Of a stretch of 19,275 nt of DNA, positions 5,565 to 14,288 are shown piece by piece. The notes beneath the pieces are model-generated. The model was not told the origin of the DNA and ran no database searches. It saw only the letters and a list, made by a program, of their open reading frames with translations. Source of the DNA: Burkholderia sp. (GTDB lineage Bacteria > Pseudomonadota > Gammaproteobacteria > Burkholderiales > Burkholderiaceae); NCBI GenBank assembly GCA_030151225.1, contig JASLEG010000309.1, positions 1 to 19,275 on the forward strand. Direction: 5' to 3'. How positions within the stretch are numbered: the first letter of the stretch is position 1; every line of letters starts with the position of its first letter. Made by a program: the position numbers and the translations under genes.

Positions 5565-8500
5565 CCGCCCGCGCATCGCCCCGCCGTGGCTCGTGCTGCT
5601 GCTCGCCGCGGTCGTGGTGCTGATCTTCTGCATCGCGTGGCCGCGTGAGGGGCTGCGCGAGCGCATCGCGTCCAATGCGGGCCCGAGCGAGCTCGGCGTC
5701 GCCTATCAGGAAGCCTGGCTGCGCGTGCAGCCCGACAACGTCGAACTGCTGAAGACGCTCGGCGAGCAATACGAACAGCTCGGCCGCCGCGACGACGCCG
5801 AGCGCATCGCCGCGCGCATGGACGCGCAGCCCGACGTGCGCCTGCATCGCGCCGCCACGCTGCTGCGCCTGAGCGTGGACGAGCAGCAGATGTTCGCGCT
5901 GCCGCCCGGCGATCCGCGCCGCGAGCGCGCGATGGTCGCGTTGCGCGCGCGGCTGGCCACGGTGGCCGGCGACGCCTGGGACAACGACGATCTGGTGGTG
6001 CTGGCACGCACCGCCGCCGCGCTGAACGTGCCGGCGCTGGCCGCGCAGTTCTACGGGCGGCTCGTGCAGCAGGACGCGTCGAACCGCCAGCGCTGGAATG
6101 CCGAGGTCGCGAAGTACGGGCTGTGGGCCGGCGACTATCGGCGCGCCGCCTCGGCGTGGTTCAGCCTGCAGGCCGATGCCACCACGCGCGCCGGCAAGCG
6201 CCGCTGCTTCATCGCGGGCGTGGTCGCGCTGCGCGCCGGCAATCATCTCGACGAGGCGCTGGCGGCGGCCAGCGCCCACATCGGCGCGCTGGCCGACGAT
6301 CGCGACACGCTGATCGTGCTGCTCGATCTGGCGCGGGCCGCGCGGCGTCCCGACCTGGTGGATCAGTACGCGAAGACGCTGCTCGGGCTGTCCTCGCAGC
6401 AGGTCGGCAGCGTGAGCGTGGACGTGGGCCGCATCGAGCGCGCGGCATGGCGCATCGCGCCGACGCAGGCGCCGCGCCATCCGAGGCGGGCTGCCTTCCT
6501 GTACCTGGACGGCCCGGTCGGCGGCAACTGGCCGGGCGTGCGACGCATCGCGACGCGGCCGGGCGCGGGCGGGTTCCTGCGCGTGGCCGCGACCACCGCG
6601 CCGGCGCCGACACCCGCCCCGGCCCCGGCCCCGGCCACGGCTTCGAAGCCGGCCGCCGCCGCGCCCGCCGCGGCCGCCACCGCACGCCCCGGCACCGACG
6701 ATCTGCCGAGCCTGCTCTATCAATCCTTCCTCGAATCGAGCGATCTCGCCAACGCGCAGAAGGTCGCCGCCGAGCAGGTGGCGAAGGACCCGCATTCGGC
6801 GCTGTGGCTCAGGCGTCTCGCGCAGGTGGCCGAATGGAACGGCTCGGCGCTGCTCGCGCTGCACACCTGGCTCGGCTACGCGCAGGCGTCGAACGACGCG
6901 CTCGGCTGGTCCAACGTGCTGCGCCTCGCGCCGATGCTGCACGACGACGCCTCGTACGTGGCCGCGCTGGTGCACGCCTCCAATGCCGCGCCGCGCGACA
7001 TGCGGCTCGTGGATGCGACCACCGAAACCTACGAGCGGCTCGGCCGCCCCGAGGACGCGCTGGCCTTCCTGAACGCGCACCTGCGCATGGCCGGCAGCCA
7101 CGCGATCGACGAGCGCACCGCGCTGCTGGCCGAGCGCGCCGGCCACGACGACGACGCGCTCGGCATCTGGCGCAAGCTGCAGCAGGCCGAGCCCGGCAAT
7201 ACCGCCTACGCGCTGCACGGCGCGAGCATCCTGTATCGCCAGGGCCGGTACCCGCAGGCGCTGGCGATGCTGCAGGCCGCCCAGGCCGGCGCGACCGATA
7301 CCGACGCCGACACGCAGTTCTGGCGCAACGAGGCGCAGCTCGCGCGCCTGCTGCAGCAGGACGGCGTGGCCGACGCCGCGTACCGGCACCTGCTGGCGAG
7401 CGGCACGGCGACGCCCGAAGACCTCGGCGCGATGACGTATTTCTACGATCCGTATCCGCTCGACGCGGGCCGGACCTCGCAGCTGCAGTTCGAGCGTGAT
7501 CACACGATGCGCGCGCTGCAGGAAGCGATCTACTACTACACGCTCGCGCGCGCGATGGACCGCGTCGATGCGCTGCTCGAGAGCCTGTCGCCGGCCGATC
7601 GCGCACGGGCCGAGCAGTCGCCGGGCGTGCTCGGCGCGCGCGCGGAGTTCCATCGCGAGACCGGCGATCCGCGCGCCGCGCTGGCCGACCTGCGCCGCGC
7701 CGTGGACCTGCCCGGCGCGACCGACGACGTGCGCGCCGCGCTGATCTGGACGCTCGTCGATTACGGCAGCGATGCCGACCTGCGCCGCGTGATCGTGGCG
7801 TGGCGCGCGCGTGCGCTGCAGGACAGCGCGCTGTGGGGCCCGTTCGCGGCCGCCGAGATGCGCATGAACCAGCCGGCCGCGGCGCTCGATTTCCTGCGCC
7901 GCCAGAGCGCGTCGATGTCGCGCGATCCGCTGTGGCTGCTCACGCTGGCCGAGGCGCACGAGGATGCCGGCGACGCGGATCTGGCCTGGTCGATCCGCCG
8001 CAAGGTGTGGCTGCAGATGGCGCAGGACGTGAAGACCGAAACCGCGGGCGGCGCCGCCGCGCGCGCGCTGCGTGCGCGTCGTGCCGGGCAGGACATCGAG
8101 CGGCGCGACGAGCTGCGCGGCCGGCGCGTGCTGCTGGCCGACATCTTCGGCAACGGCGACGCCTCCGCGGCCCTGCTCGGCCAGTTGCTGAAGCGCGACG
8201 GCATGAACGATCCGATGGCGCAAGCGCGTCGCACGCTGCTCGGCGACGCGCCGGGCCTGCCGCCCGCGCCCGCCAGCCGCGCGCTCGATCAGGCCGCGGC
8301 GGTGCGCCTGCGCTCGGCGGTGGCGGTGGACGTGGCGATCGCCTCGGCGCTGTCGCACGACGCCAGCCCGCTCGCCACGCGCTGGCTCGCGCAGCAGTAC
8401 GCGAGCCGCCTCGCGCGCCCGGCCGATTCGCAGCTCACGCTCGCGCTGGCCGAGGGCGACACCGCCACCCTGCAGCGGCTCGTCGATCAGCGCGGCTCGC

Positions 8501-9567
8501 GGCTGCCGATCGACGGCCGGATCGACGCGCTGCTCGCGCTCGACCGCCCGGGCGAGGCCGAGCAGCTCGCGTTCGAGGGCCTGGCCGGCGCGCCGGGCAA
8601 CAGCCTGCTGCACGAGCGCCTGGTCGATACCGCCACCGCCTGGCCGCAGTCGATCCACACCAGCGTCGAGAGCCAGGTCGAGCATCCGCTCGACACCGTC
8701 GAGCACACGCTCGGCGGCAGCGTGAAGATCGGCGACAACCTGATGGTCGGCGTGACGGCGCTGCAGCGCTTCCAGCGCAGCACCGATCAGACCCAGCTCG
8801 TGAACGTGCCGGGCGTGGACCGCTCGGTGGCCGTGAACCTGCGCCGGCAGACCCGCAACACCGCGATGCAGCTCACGCTGGGGCGGCGCGAGGGGCTCGA
8901 CAGCTTCAACACCGTGAGCGTGTCGGGCGAGATCGGCCGCGATTCGCCGGTGGGGCTGACCGCCACCATCGGGCGCGACCAGCGTGCCACCGAATCGCAG
9001 CTGCTGTCGGTGGGCGGCATGAAGGACAACCTGATCGGCGGCGGCCGCTGGACCATCTCGCCGCGGCTGCTCGTGACCGGCACGGTGGAGGCGGACCGCT
9101 TCTACAGCCAGGCGCGCAACTTCCTCGGCAGCGGCGTGCTGAGCTCGGGCGAGATCGAGTACAAGATCCGCGTCGACTATCCGGACTTCACGCTGCGCCT
9201 GAGCGGCGCGCGCGGCCGCTACGCGGCCAGCGGCGCGGTGGACGGGCTGCTCGGGCGGCTCTCGCCGGCGGCGCTCGGGCCGCTCACCGCGGCCAACGCG
9301 ATGCCGCCCACCTACGCGCAATACGGGCTGTCGTTCAGCTTCGGCACCGATCTGGTCGATCGCTACACGCATGCCTGGCGGCCGTTCCTCGACATCGGCA
9401 TCGTGCACGACTCGGTGCAGGGCTGGGGGCCGCAGATCACGGCGGGCGCGGCGGGCAGCGTGTTCGGCGGCGACCACGCGGTGTTCTACCTGGAGCACGA
9501 AAGCGTGTCCCAGTCCGGCTCGGAGCCGGTGACGGTGATCGGCGGGCGCTACAGCTGGCTGTATTGA
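5554..9567 (+). CDS. pelB: PelB: TPR scaffold and outer-membrane exporter
   Basis: PelB carries Pel polymer across the outer membrane: a periplasmic TPR superhelix recruits PelA and the polymer, and a C-terminal beta-barrel forms the pore. The GTG at 5554 lies inside the end of pelA and gives a protein of 1337 aa, longer than the roughly 1190 aa of Pseudomonas PelB. A single N-terminal membrane helix (residues 12-29, WLVLLLAAVVVLIFCIAW) is followed by many TPR-like helical pairs up to about residue 1030. The barrel starts near 1035 (HTSVESQVEHPLDTVEH) and consists of alternating strands such as LGGSVKIGDNLMVGVTAL, ending GGRYSWLY with a terminal aromatic residue. A proline/alanine linker at about 347-380 interrupts the TPR region. 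The larger in-frame opening back to 5473 lies wholly within pelA and is not expected to be used. Confidence 0.92.
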   Translation: MTASRPRIAPPWLVLLLAAVVVLIFCIAWPREGLRERIASNAGPSELGVAYQEAWLRVQPDNVELLKTLGEQYEQLGRRDDAERIAARMDAQPDVRLHRAATLLRLSVDEQQMFALPPGDPRRERAMVALRARLATVAGDAWDNDDLVVLARTAAALNVPALAAQFYGRLVQQDASNRQRWNAEVAKYGLWAGDYRRAASAWFSLQADATTRAGKRRCFIAGVVALRAGNHLDEALAAASAHIGALADDRDTLIVLLDLARAARRPDLVDQYAKTLLGLSSQQVGSVSVDVGRIERAAWRIAPTQAPRHPRRAAFLYLDGPVGGNWPGVRRIATRPGAGGFLRVAATTAPAPTPAPAPAPATASKPAAAAPAAAATARPGTDDLPSLLYQSFLESSDLANAQKVAAEQVAKDPHSALWLRRLAQVAEWNGSALLALHTWLGYAQASNDALGWSNVLRLAPMLHDDASYVAALVHASNAAPRDMRLVDATTETYERLGRPEDALAFLNAHLRMAGSHAIDERTALLAERAGHDDDALGIWRKLQQAEPGNTAYALHGASILYRQGRYPQALAMLQAAQAGATDTDADTQFWRNEAQLARLLQQDGVADAAYRHLLASGTATPEDLGAMTYFYDPYPLDAGRTSQLQFERDHTMRALQEAIYYYTLARAMDRVDALLESLSPADRARAEQSPGVLGARAEFHRETGDPRAALADLRRAVDLPGATDDVRAALIWTLVDYGSDADLRRVIVAWRARALQDSALWGPFAAAEMRMNQPAAALDFLRRQSASMSRDPLWLLTLAEAHEDAGDADLAWSIRRKVWLQMAQDVKTETAGGAAARALRARRAGQDIERRDELRGRRVLLADIFGNGDASAALLGQLLKRDGMNDPMAQARRTLLGDAPGLPPAPASRALDQAAAVRLRSAVAVDVAIASALSHDASPLATRWLAQQYASRLARPADSQLTLALAEGDTATLQRLVDQRGSRLPIDGRIDALLALDRPGEAEQLAFEGLAGAPGNSLLHERLVDTATAWPQSIHTSVESQVEHPLDTVEHTLGGSVKIGDNLMVGVTALQRFQRSTDQTQLVNVPGVDRSVAVNLRRQTRNTAMQLTLGRREGLDSFNTVSVSGEIGRDSPVGLTATIGRDQRATESQLLSVGGMKDNLIGGGRWTISPRLLVTGTVEADRFYSQARNFLGSGVLSSGEIEYKIRVDYPDFTLRLSGARGRYAASGAVDGLLGRLSPAALGPLTAANAMPPTYAQYGLSFSFGTDLVDRYTHAWRPFLDIGIVHDSVQGWGPQITAGAAGSVFGGDHAVFYLEHESVSQSGSEPVTVIGGRYSWLY
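6595..6690 (+). repeat. Low-complexity Pro/Ala linker in pelB with CCCCGG repeats
   Basis: This stretch encodes PelB residues about 348-379, almost entirely alternating Ala and Pro (APAPTPAPAPAPATAS, then runs of Ala). At DNA level it includes three tandem CCCCGG units at 6617-6634. Six-base units keep the frame when gained or lost, so linker length could vary between strains by slippage. It probably acts as a flexible hinge between two TPR blocks. Confidence 0.6.
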
Positions 9568-9640
9568 CGAGGGCGCCGGCGCGGGCCTCGGCCGCGCGGC
9601 CCGAACGAATGACGAGATGAACGAACCAGGGAGCAGGGCA

Positions 9641-10195
9641 ATGAGTGGAATGGAACGAAGCAGGCGAATCCTGTCGTGGTGCGCGGCGACCGCCGCGGCA
9701 ACGCTGCTGCTGGCGGGTTGCGGCACGCTGAAGGGCACCGCGTCGGCACCGGCGCTGCAGGCGGGCGACGCGGTGGCGGTGGGCGCGATCGGCAACTACA
9801 CCGAAACGCCGTCGGCGGGCCAGAGCGCCGCCTCGATCGCGGCCAACGTGCTGCGCGCGGACGGCCTGACCGACGTGCGCCTCGCGCCGGACGACGCCGG
9901 CTCGAGCGCGCTGTTCGACACCGCGCAGCGCAGCGACGGCCAGCAGAAGCTGGCCTGGGCGCAGTCGCAGCAGATCCGCTACATCCTGACCGGCTCGGTC
10001 GAGGAATGGCGCTACAAGACCGGCGTGGACGGCGAGCCGGTGGTGGGCCTGACCTTCGAGCTGACCGACGTGAACACCGGCAAGGTGGTGTGGAGCGCCA
10101 CCGGCACGCGCAACGGCTGGAGCCGTTCGAGCCTCGCGGGCGTGGCCACCGGCCTGATCGCGAAGGTGCTGGCGCCGCTCGCGCCGCGTCGTTGA
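9641..10195 (+). CDS. pelC: PelC: outer-membrane lipoprotein of the Pel exporter
   Basis: PelC is a small lipoprotein that, in Pseudomonas, forms a dodecameric ring at the periplasmic face of the outer membrane and funnels the cationic polymer to the PelB pore. ATG 9641 is preferred because AGGGAG at 9628-9633 sits 7 nt upstream; ATG 9617 would add eight residues with no better ribosome binding site. The product is 184 aa (Pseudomonas PelC is 172). It has a basic start (MSGMERSRR), a hydrophobic core and lipobox L-A-G-C with Cys27. The mature domain contains the family-like stretch QKLAWAQSQQIRYILTGSVE and FELTDVNTGKVVWSATG, the usual strand pattern of lipoproteins that report to an exporter. 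It starts 73 nt after pelB and ends 22 nt before pelD. Confidence 0.9.
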   Translation: MSGMERSRRILSWCAATAAATLLLAGCGTLKGTASAPALQAGDAVAVGAIGNYTETPSAGQSAASIAANVLRADGLTDVRLAPDDAGSSALFDTAQRSDGQQKLAWAQSQQIRYILTGSVEEWRYKTGVDGEPVVGLTFELTDVNTGKVVWSATGTRNGWSRSSLAGVATGLIAKVLAPLAPRR

Positions 10196-10217
10196 GCCTC
10201 GTGAAGGGGAACCGGCC

Positions 10218-11663
10218 GTGACTTCCGCCGCGACGCAATCCGCCGCTGACGCGTCGAGGACGCGCAGCTCCAACGCGCTGGGCCGGCTCGGGCCGCTGCG
10301 CCGGTTCATCGCGCCCGCCGTGGCGCGGCCGTTCGCGATCGTCGAGACGGCCGTGTTCATCGTGCTGGTGCTGGCCGTGAGCCGCGTGTGCTCGCCGCAG
10401 GATCCGCTGCTGCTGCGGGCCGGCTTCCCGTGGCTGTGGTTCGCGCCGCTGGTGGTGGCGCTGCGCTACGGCACGCTGCTCGGCCTGTTCGGCGGCGCGC
10501 TGATGGTGGCCGCGTGGAAGCTCGGCTATCCGCCGGGCACGCCGTGGCCGGTCACGATGTTCGCGGGCGGGCTGCTGCAGACGGTCGTCGCCGGCCATTT
10601 CGGCGATACCTGGGGCCATCGCGCGCGACGCGCCGCGACCCTCAACGATTACCTGAACGAACGGCTGGTCGCGATCACCAACAGCCACTACCTGATGCGG
10701 CTGTCGCACGAGCGGCTCGAGAAGGATCTGCTGTCGAAGCCCACCACGCTGCGCGACTCGATCACCGAGCTGCGGCGCCTGTCGGTGGGCATGGAGCCGC
10801 CGCTCGCGGGTGCGGCCGATGCGGCCGGCGCGGTGGCCGGGGTGGAGCGCGACGCGCCGCATCGCGCGCTGCCGTCGGTGGCGGGGATGCTCGAATTCGT
10901 GGCGCAGGTCTGCCAGATCGAGGTCGGCGCGGTGTTCGCGGTGCGCAACGATCGGCCGGCCACCGTGGCCGTGGCCCACGTGGGCGAGGCGTTCTCGCTC
11001 GACGCGGGCGACGATCTGGTGGCGCACGCGCTGCGCACGAAGAGCGTGGCCCACCTGCGCGGCGAAGGCCCCGAGGTGGCGCAGACCGGCTACCTCGTGT
11101 GCGCGCCGCTGGTCAGCGCCGACGGCGAGGTGATCGCGCTGCTGGTGGTGCGACGCATGCCGTTCCTGTCGCTGAACTTCGACAGCCTGCAACTGCTGCT
11201 GGTGCTGCTCGCGTACTACGCGGACGGCGTCGAGCACGCGCGCGTGGTGCAGGGCATCCTCGCCATGGTGCCGGGCTGCCCGTACGACTTCGCGCTCGAT
11301 CTGGGCCGCCTGTCGCGGCTGCAGCGCGACGCGGGGATCGCCTCCTCGCTGGTCGCGCTGGCGTTTCCGCGCGGCGAAGAGGGCGATTCGCTGTTCGAGC
11401 ACGTGCTGCGCCGGCGCCGGGCGCTCGACCTGATGTGGCCGCTGCAGACCGCCTCGCATTCGGTGCTGGTGAACCTGATGCCGGCCACCGACACGACCGG
11501 CGTGGACGGTTACCTGGCGCGCATCGAGGGCAGCCTCGGCGCGCAGTTCGGGCTGGACATGGAACGCGCCCACATCGGCGTGCACACGCTGCACCTGGGC
11601 GCGCTCGAACCGGGCGCGGCCTTGCAGCGCCTGCTCAAGCGCAGCGGCGCCACCGATGGCTAG
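10218..11663 (+). CDS. pelD: PelD: inner-membrane cyclic-di-GMP receptor
   Basis: PelD activates Pel synthesis after binding c-di-GMP and anchors the PelD-E-F-G complex in the inner membrane. The GTG at 10218 has AAGGGGA at 10204-10210, 7 nt upstream. The 481-aa protein has about four hydrophobic helices (residues about 35-130, including IVETAVFIVLVLAVSRV), a helical linker (about 135-185, DYLNERLVAITNSHYL), a GAF domain (about 218-340) and a C-terminal degenerate GGDEF-like domain (about 345-475) with no GGDEF catalytic motif. The inhibitory-site motif RxxD, which binds c-di-GMP in PelD, is present as R401-A-L-D404, and R435 is a possible third ligand. Its presence implies that Pel output here is still controlled by c-di-GMP. 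The last 8 nt overlap pelE. Confidence 0.92.
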   Translation: MTSAATQSAADASRTRSSNALGRLGPLRRFIAPAVARPFAIVETAVFIVLVLAVSRVCSPQDPLLLRAGFPWLWFAPLVVALRYGTLLGLFGGALMVAAWKLGYPPGTPWPVTMFAGGLLQTVVAGHFGDTWGHRARRAATLNDYLNERLVAITNSHYLMRLSHERLEKDLLSKPTTLRDSITELRRLSVGMEPPLAGAADAAGAVAGVERDAPHRALPSVAGMLEFVAQVCQIEVGAVFAVRNDRPATVAVAHVGEAFSLDAGDDLVAHALRTKSVAHLRGEGPEVAQTGYLVCAPLVSADGEVIALLVVRRMPFLSLNFDSLQLLLVLLAYYADGVEHARVVQGILAMVPGCPYDFALDLGRLSRLQRDAGIASSLVALAFPRGEEGDSLFEHVLRRRRALDLMWPLQTASHSVLVNLMPATDTTGVDGYLARIEGSLGAQFGLDMERAHIGVHTLHLGALEPGAALQRLLKRSGATDG

Positions 11664-12669
11664 GCCCGCCGCCCTCGTCGCGGGCACGCCGCGCGTGCTC
11701 GGCTGCCTGCTGGTGGAGGCGCTCGCCTGGTGGGCGTGCCGGCGCGCGGGCGCGCACCTCGATCCGTTCCTGGCCGGCCTCGCGCTGCAGGCGCTGGCCG
11801 CCGCGGTGCAGGCCGGGCTGCTGCGCCCGGTGCTGCCGCTGCGCTACCGCGAGCCGCCTCGCGCCACCTTCTGGCTGCTGTGGGCGCTGCTGATGTTCAT
11901 GCCGGTGGCGGGCGGCGCGGTGCTGCTCGTGAGCCTGGCGTGGGCCGCGTGGTTTCCGGCCGGGCGCGAGAACGACCGGCTGGCCGAAGTGGGGCGCCCC
12001 GAGTTCACCACGCACCTGGTGTCGCGCGTCGCGCACGGCGGTGGCGCGCGCCTGCAGGCGCGGCTGGTCAACACCCGGGTGTCGTCCACCGACCGGCTCA
12101 GCGCGCTCGTGGCGATCCAGAGCATGCCCACCCGCACCACCGGCAGCCTGCTGCGCGAACTGCTGGCCGATCCGGTGGAGGACGTGCGGCTGATCGCCTA
12201 CGGCACGCTCGATCACGCCGAGAACGAGATCATGCAGAAGATCTACGCGGCCGGGCAGGCCCTCGCGCAGGCCGGGACCGACACCGAGCGCTACGCGCTG
12301 AACCGTCAGCTGGCCGAACTGTATTTCGAACTGATCTATCAGAGCCTGGTGCAGGGCGCCGTGTACCGGCACACGCTCGAGCAGGCCGAGCGCCATGCGC
12401 GCGCCGCGCTCGAGGTGGACGAGCGCGACGCCGCGTTGTGGCTGATCCGCGGCCGCCTCGCGCTGGCCGAGGGTCGCGCCGACGATGCCGGCGCCGCGAT
12501 GTCGCGCGCGCTCGAGCTCGGCTTCCCGCGCGAGCGCCTGACGCCGTGGCTGGCCGAGGTCGCGTTCCTGCGCGGCGACTTCGCGCTCACGCGCGAGCTG
12601 CTCGCCTCGCTCGGCAACGCCGCCGTGCTGCCGACGCTCAAACCGATTGTCACCTACTGGTCCCGATGA
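11656..12669 (+). CDS. pelE: PelE: inner-membrane TPR protein of the Pel synthase complex
   Basis: PelE links PelD to the glycosyltransferase PelF at the inner membrane. The 337-aa length agrees with the family (about 329 aa in Pseudomonas). Hydrophobic segments lie at about residues 14-28, 38-58 and 72-101 (including FWLLWALLMFMPVAGG). A soluble helical part follows, with TPR-like repeats near the C-terminus (AERHARAALEVDERDAALW, then LALAEGRADDAGAAMSRALE). The DHAENEIMQKIYAAGQAL region is a likely helix of the domain that contacts PelF. The start overlaps the end of pelD by 8 nt and there is no strong ribosome binding site, so translational coupling is likely. The stop codon overlaps the pelF start (ATGA). 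Confidence 0.88.
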   Translation: MARPAALVAGTPRVLGCLLVEALAWWACRRAGAHLDPFLAGLALQALAAAVQAGLLRPVLPLRYREPPRATFWLLWALLMFMPVAGGAVLLVSLAWAAWFPAGRENDRLAEVGRPEFTTHLVSRVAHGGGARLQARLVNTRVSSTDRLSALVAIQSMPTRTTGSLLRELLADPVEDVRLIAYGTLDHAENEIMQKIYAAGQALAQAGTDTERYALNRQLAELYFELIYQSLVQGAVYRHTLEQAERHARAALEVDERDAALWLIRGRLALAEGRADDAGAAMSRALELGFPRERLTPWLAEVAFLRGDFALTRELLASLGNAAVLPTLKPIVTYWSR

Positions 12670-14288
12670 ATACGTCCCTGAACCGGCGCGCCGCCGATGC
12701 CGATGTCTGCCTGCTGCTCGAGGGCACGTTCCCGTTCGTGCGCGGCGGGGTGTCGAGCTGGGTCAACGAGATGCTGCGCGCGTATCCGCACCTGCGCTTC
12801 GCCGTGGTGTTCATCGGCAGCCGCCGGGAGGACTACCGGGACGCCGCGTACCCGCTGCCCGACAACGTCGTGCATTTCGAGGCGCATTACCTGTACGAGG
12901 CCGTGGCCGGCGTCGATCACAAGCCGCGCGAGGCGGCCGGCGACGCCGCCGCGTTCGCGCAGTCGGCGCGGCTGCACGAGGCGCTGCGCGGCGCGGGCGG
13001 CAAGCCCGGCGACGGCCAGGACAGCGTCGCCACGCTGATGGCGCGGATGGCGCCCACCCTCGGCGAGCACGGCGCGCTCAACGAGAAGCAGTTCTCCACC
13101 AGCCGCGCCGCCTGGGATTTCATCGTCGACCAGTACGAGCGGCACTGCACCGATCCGTCGTTCACCGACTACTTCTGGACCGTGCGGATCATGCACAAGC
13201 CGCTCTGGCAGCTCGCCAACGTGGCCGAGCAACTGCCGCCGGCGCGCGTCTATCACACCGTGTCCACCGGCTACGCGGGCTTTCTCGGCACGCTGCTGCA
13301 TTACCGCACCGGGCGCCCGCTGCTGGTGTCCGAGCACGGCATCTACACCAAGGAACGCAAGATCGACCTGCTGCAGAGCCAGTGGATCCGCGACAACCGC
13401 GGCGCGTTCGAGCGCGACATCTCGCGCATCAGCTACTTCCGCGAGCTGTGGGTGCGCTTCTTCGAGGCGCTCGGCCGGCTCGCCTACGATGCCGCCGACG
13501 AGATCGTGGCGCTGTACGAGGCCAACCGCCTGCGCCAGGTCGCCGACGGCGCGCCCGCCGCCAGGACGCGCAGCATTCCGAACGGCGTGGACGTGGACGC
13601 GCTCGCGCCGCTGGTCGCGCAGCGCGGCGACGGCCCGCGCCGGGTGGTGGCGCTGATCGGCCGGGTGGTGCCGATCAAGGACATCAAGACCTTCATTCGC
13701 GCGATGTTCGTGGCCTCGCACAGCCGGCCCGACATCGAAGGCTGGATCGTGGGCCCCGAGGAAGAGGATCCGGCCTACGCGCTCGAATGCCGTGCGCTGG
13801 TGGAGAGCCTGGGCCTCGCCGCGCGCGTGAAGTTCCTCGGCTTCCAGCGCATCGACGCCGTGCTGCCGAAGGTGGACCTGATCGCGCTGTCGTCGATCAG
13901 CGAGGCGCTGCCGCTGGTGGTGCTGGAAGGTTTCGCGGCCGGCGTGCCCTCGATCACCACCGACGTGGGCTCGTGCCGCCAGCTGATCGAGGGCCAGGGC
14001 GACGAGGACCGCGCGCTCGGCAGCGCCGGCGCCGTGGTGCCGATCGCCGATCCGGCGCAGTTCGCGCGCGCCGCGCTCGCCCTGCTCGACGACGACGCGC
14101 GCTGGCGCGCCGCGCAGCAGGCCGGCCTCGCGCGCGTGCGCCGCTACTACACCAAGGCGCAGATGACGGATCGCTACGCTGCGCTCTACACGCAGCTCGC
14201 GGTCGCGCCCGATGCGCGGCCGGTGGCCGGCGCCGCGCGCGGCTGCCCGGTGCCGCACGGCGCTGCGCCGAACGGAGGGAATCGCTGA
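12666..14288 (+). CDS. pelF: PelF: cytosolic GT4-family glycosyltransferase
   Basis: PelF is the soluble glycosyltransferase that polymerises Pel from a nucleotide-activated amino sugar, working with PelD/E/G at the inner membrane. The 540-aa protein has two GT-B Rossmann domains. The N-terminal one begins DVCLLLEGTFPFVRGGVSSW, a hallmark of PelF. The C-terminal one has the phosphate-contacting segment LIGRVVPIKDIKTFIRA and the retaining-GT4 E-x7-E motif as E413-ALPLVVL-E421, followed by GFAAGVPSITTDVGSCRQL. No signal peptide or membrane helix is present. Start and preceding stop overlap as ATGA and there is no clear ribosome binding site, so it depends on coupling to pelE. The C-terminal residues after about 515 are Ala/Pro-rich and extend beyond the usual family end (507 aa in Pseudomonas). 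Confidence 0.93.
   Translation: MNTSLNRRAADADVCLLLEGTFPFVRGGVSSWVNEMLRAYPHLRFAVVFIGSRREDYRDAAYPLPDNVVHFEAHYLYEAVAGVDHKPREAAGDAAAFAQSARLHEALRGAGGKPGDGQDSVATLMARMAPTLGEHGALNEKQFSTSRAAWDFIVDQYERHCTDPSFTDYFWTVRIMHKPLWQLANVAEQLPPARVYHTVSTGYAGFLGTLLHYRTGRPLLVSEHGIYTKERKIDLLQSQWIRDNRGAFERDISRISYFRELWVRFFEALGRLAYDAADEIVALYEANRLRQVADGAPAARTRSIPNGVDVDALAPLVAQRGDGPRRVVALIGRVVPIKDIKTFIRAMFVASHSRPDIEGWIVGPEEEDPAYALECRALVESLGLAARVKFLGFQRIDAVLPKVDLIALSSISEALPLVVLEGFAAGVPSITTDVGSCRQLIEGQGDEDRALGSAGAVVPIADPAQFARAALALLDDDARWRAAQQAGLARVRRYYTKAQMTDRYAALYTQLAVAPDARPVAGAARGCPVPHGAAPNGGNR

Noticed and set aside
2691..5675. 994-codon minus-strand frame opposite pelA
   Set aside because: Same codon-bias artefact: low-complexity Arg/His/Ala product opposite a gene with clear catalytic motifs.
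5527..9795. 1422-codon open frame on the minus strand opposite pelB and pelC
   Set aside because: It is antisense to convincing Pel genes. Its translation is dominated by Arg/Ala/His/Gln, as expected from reading GC-rich codons backwards, and shows no domain pattern.
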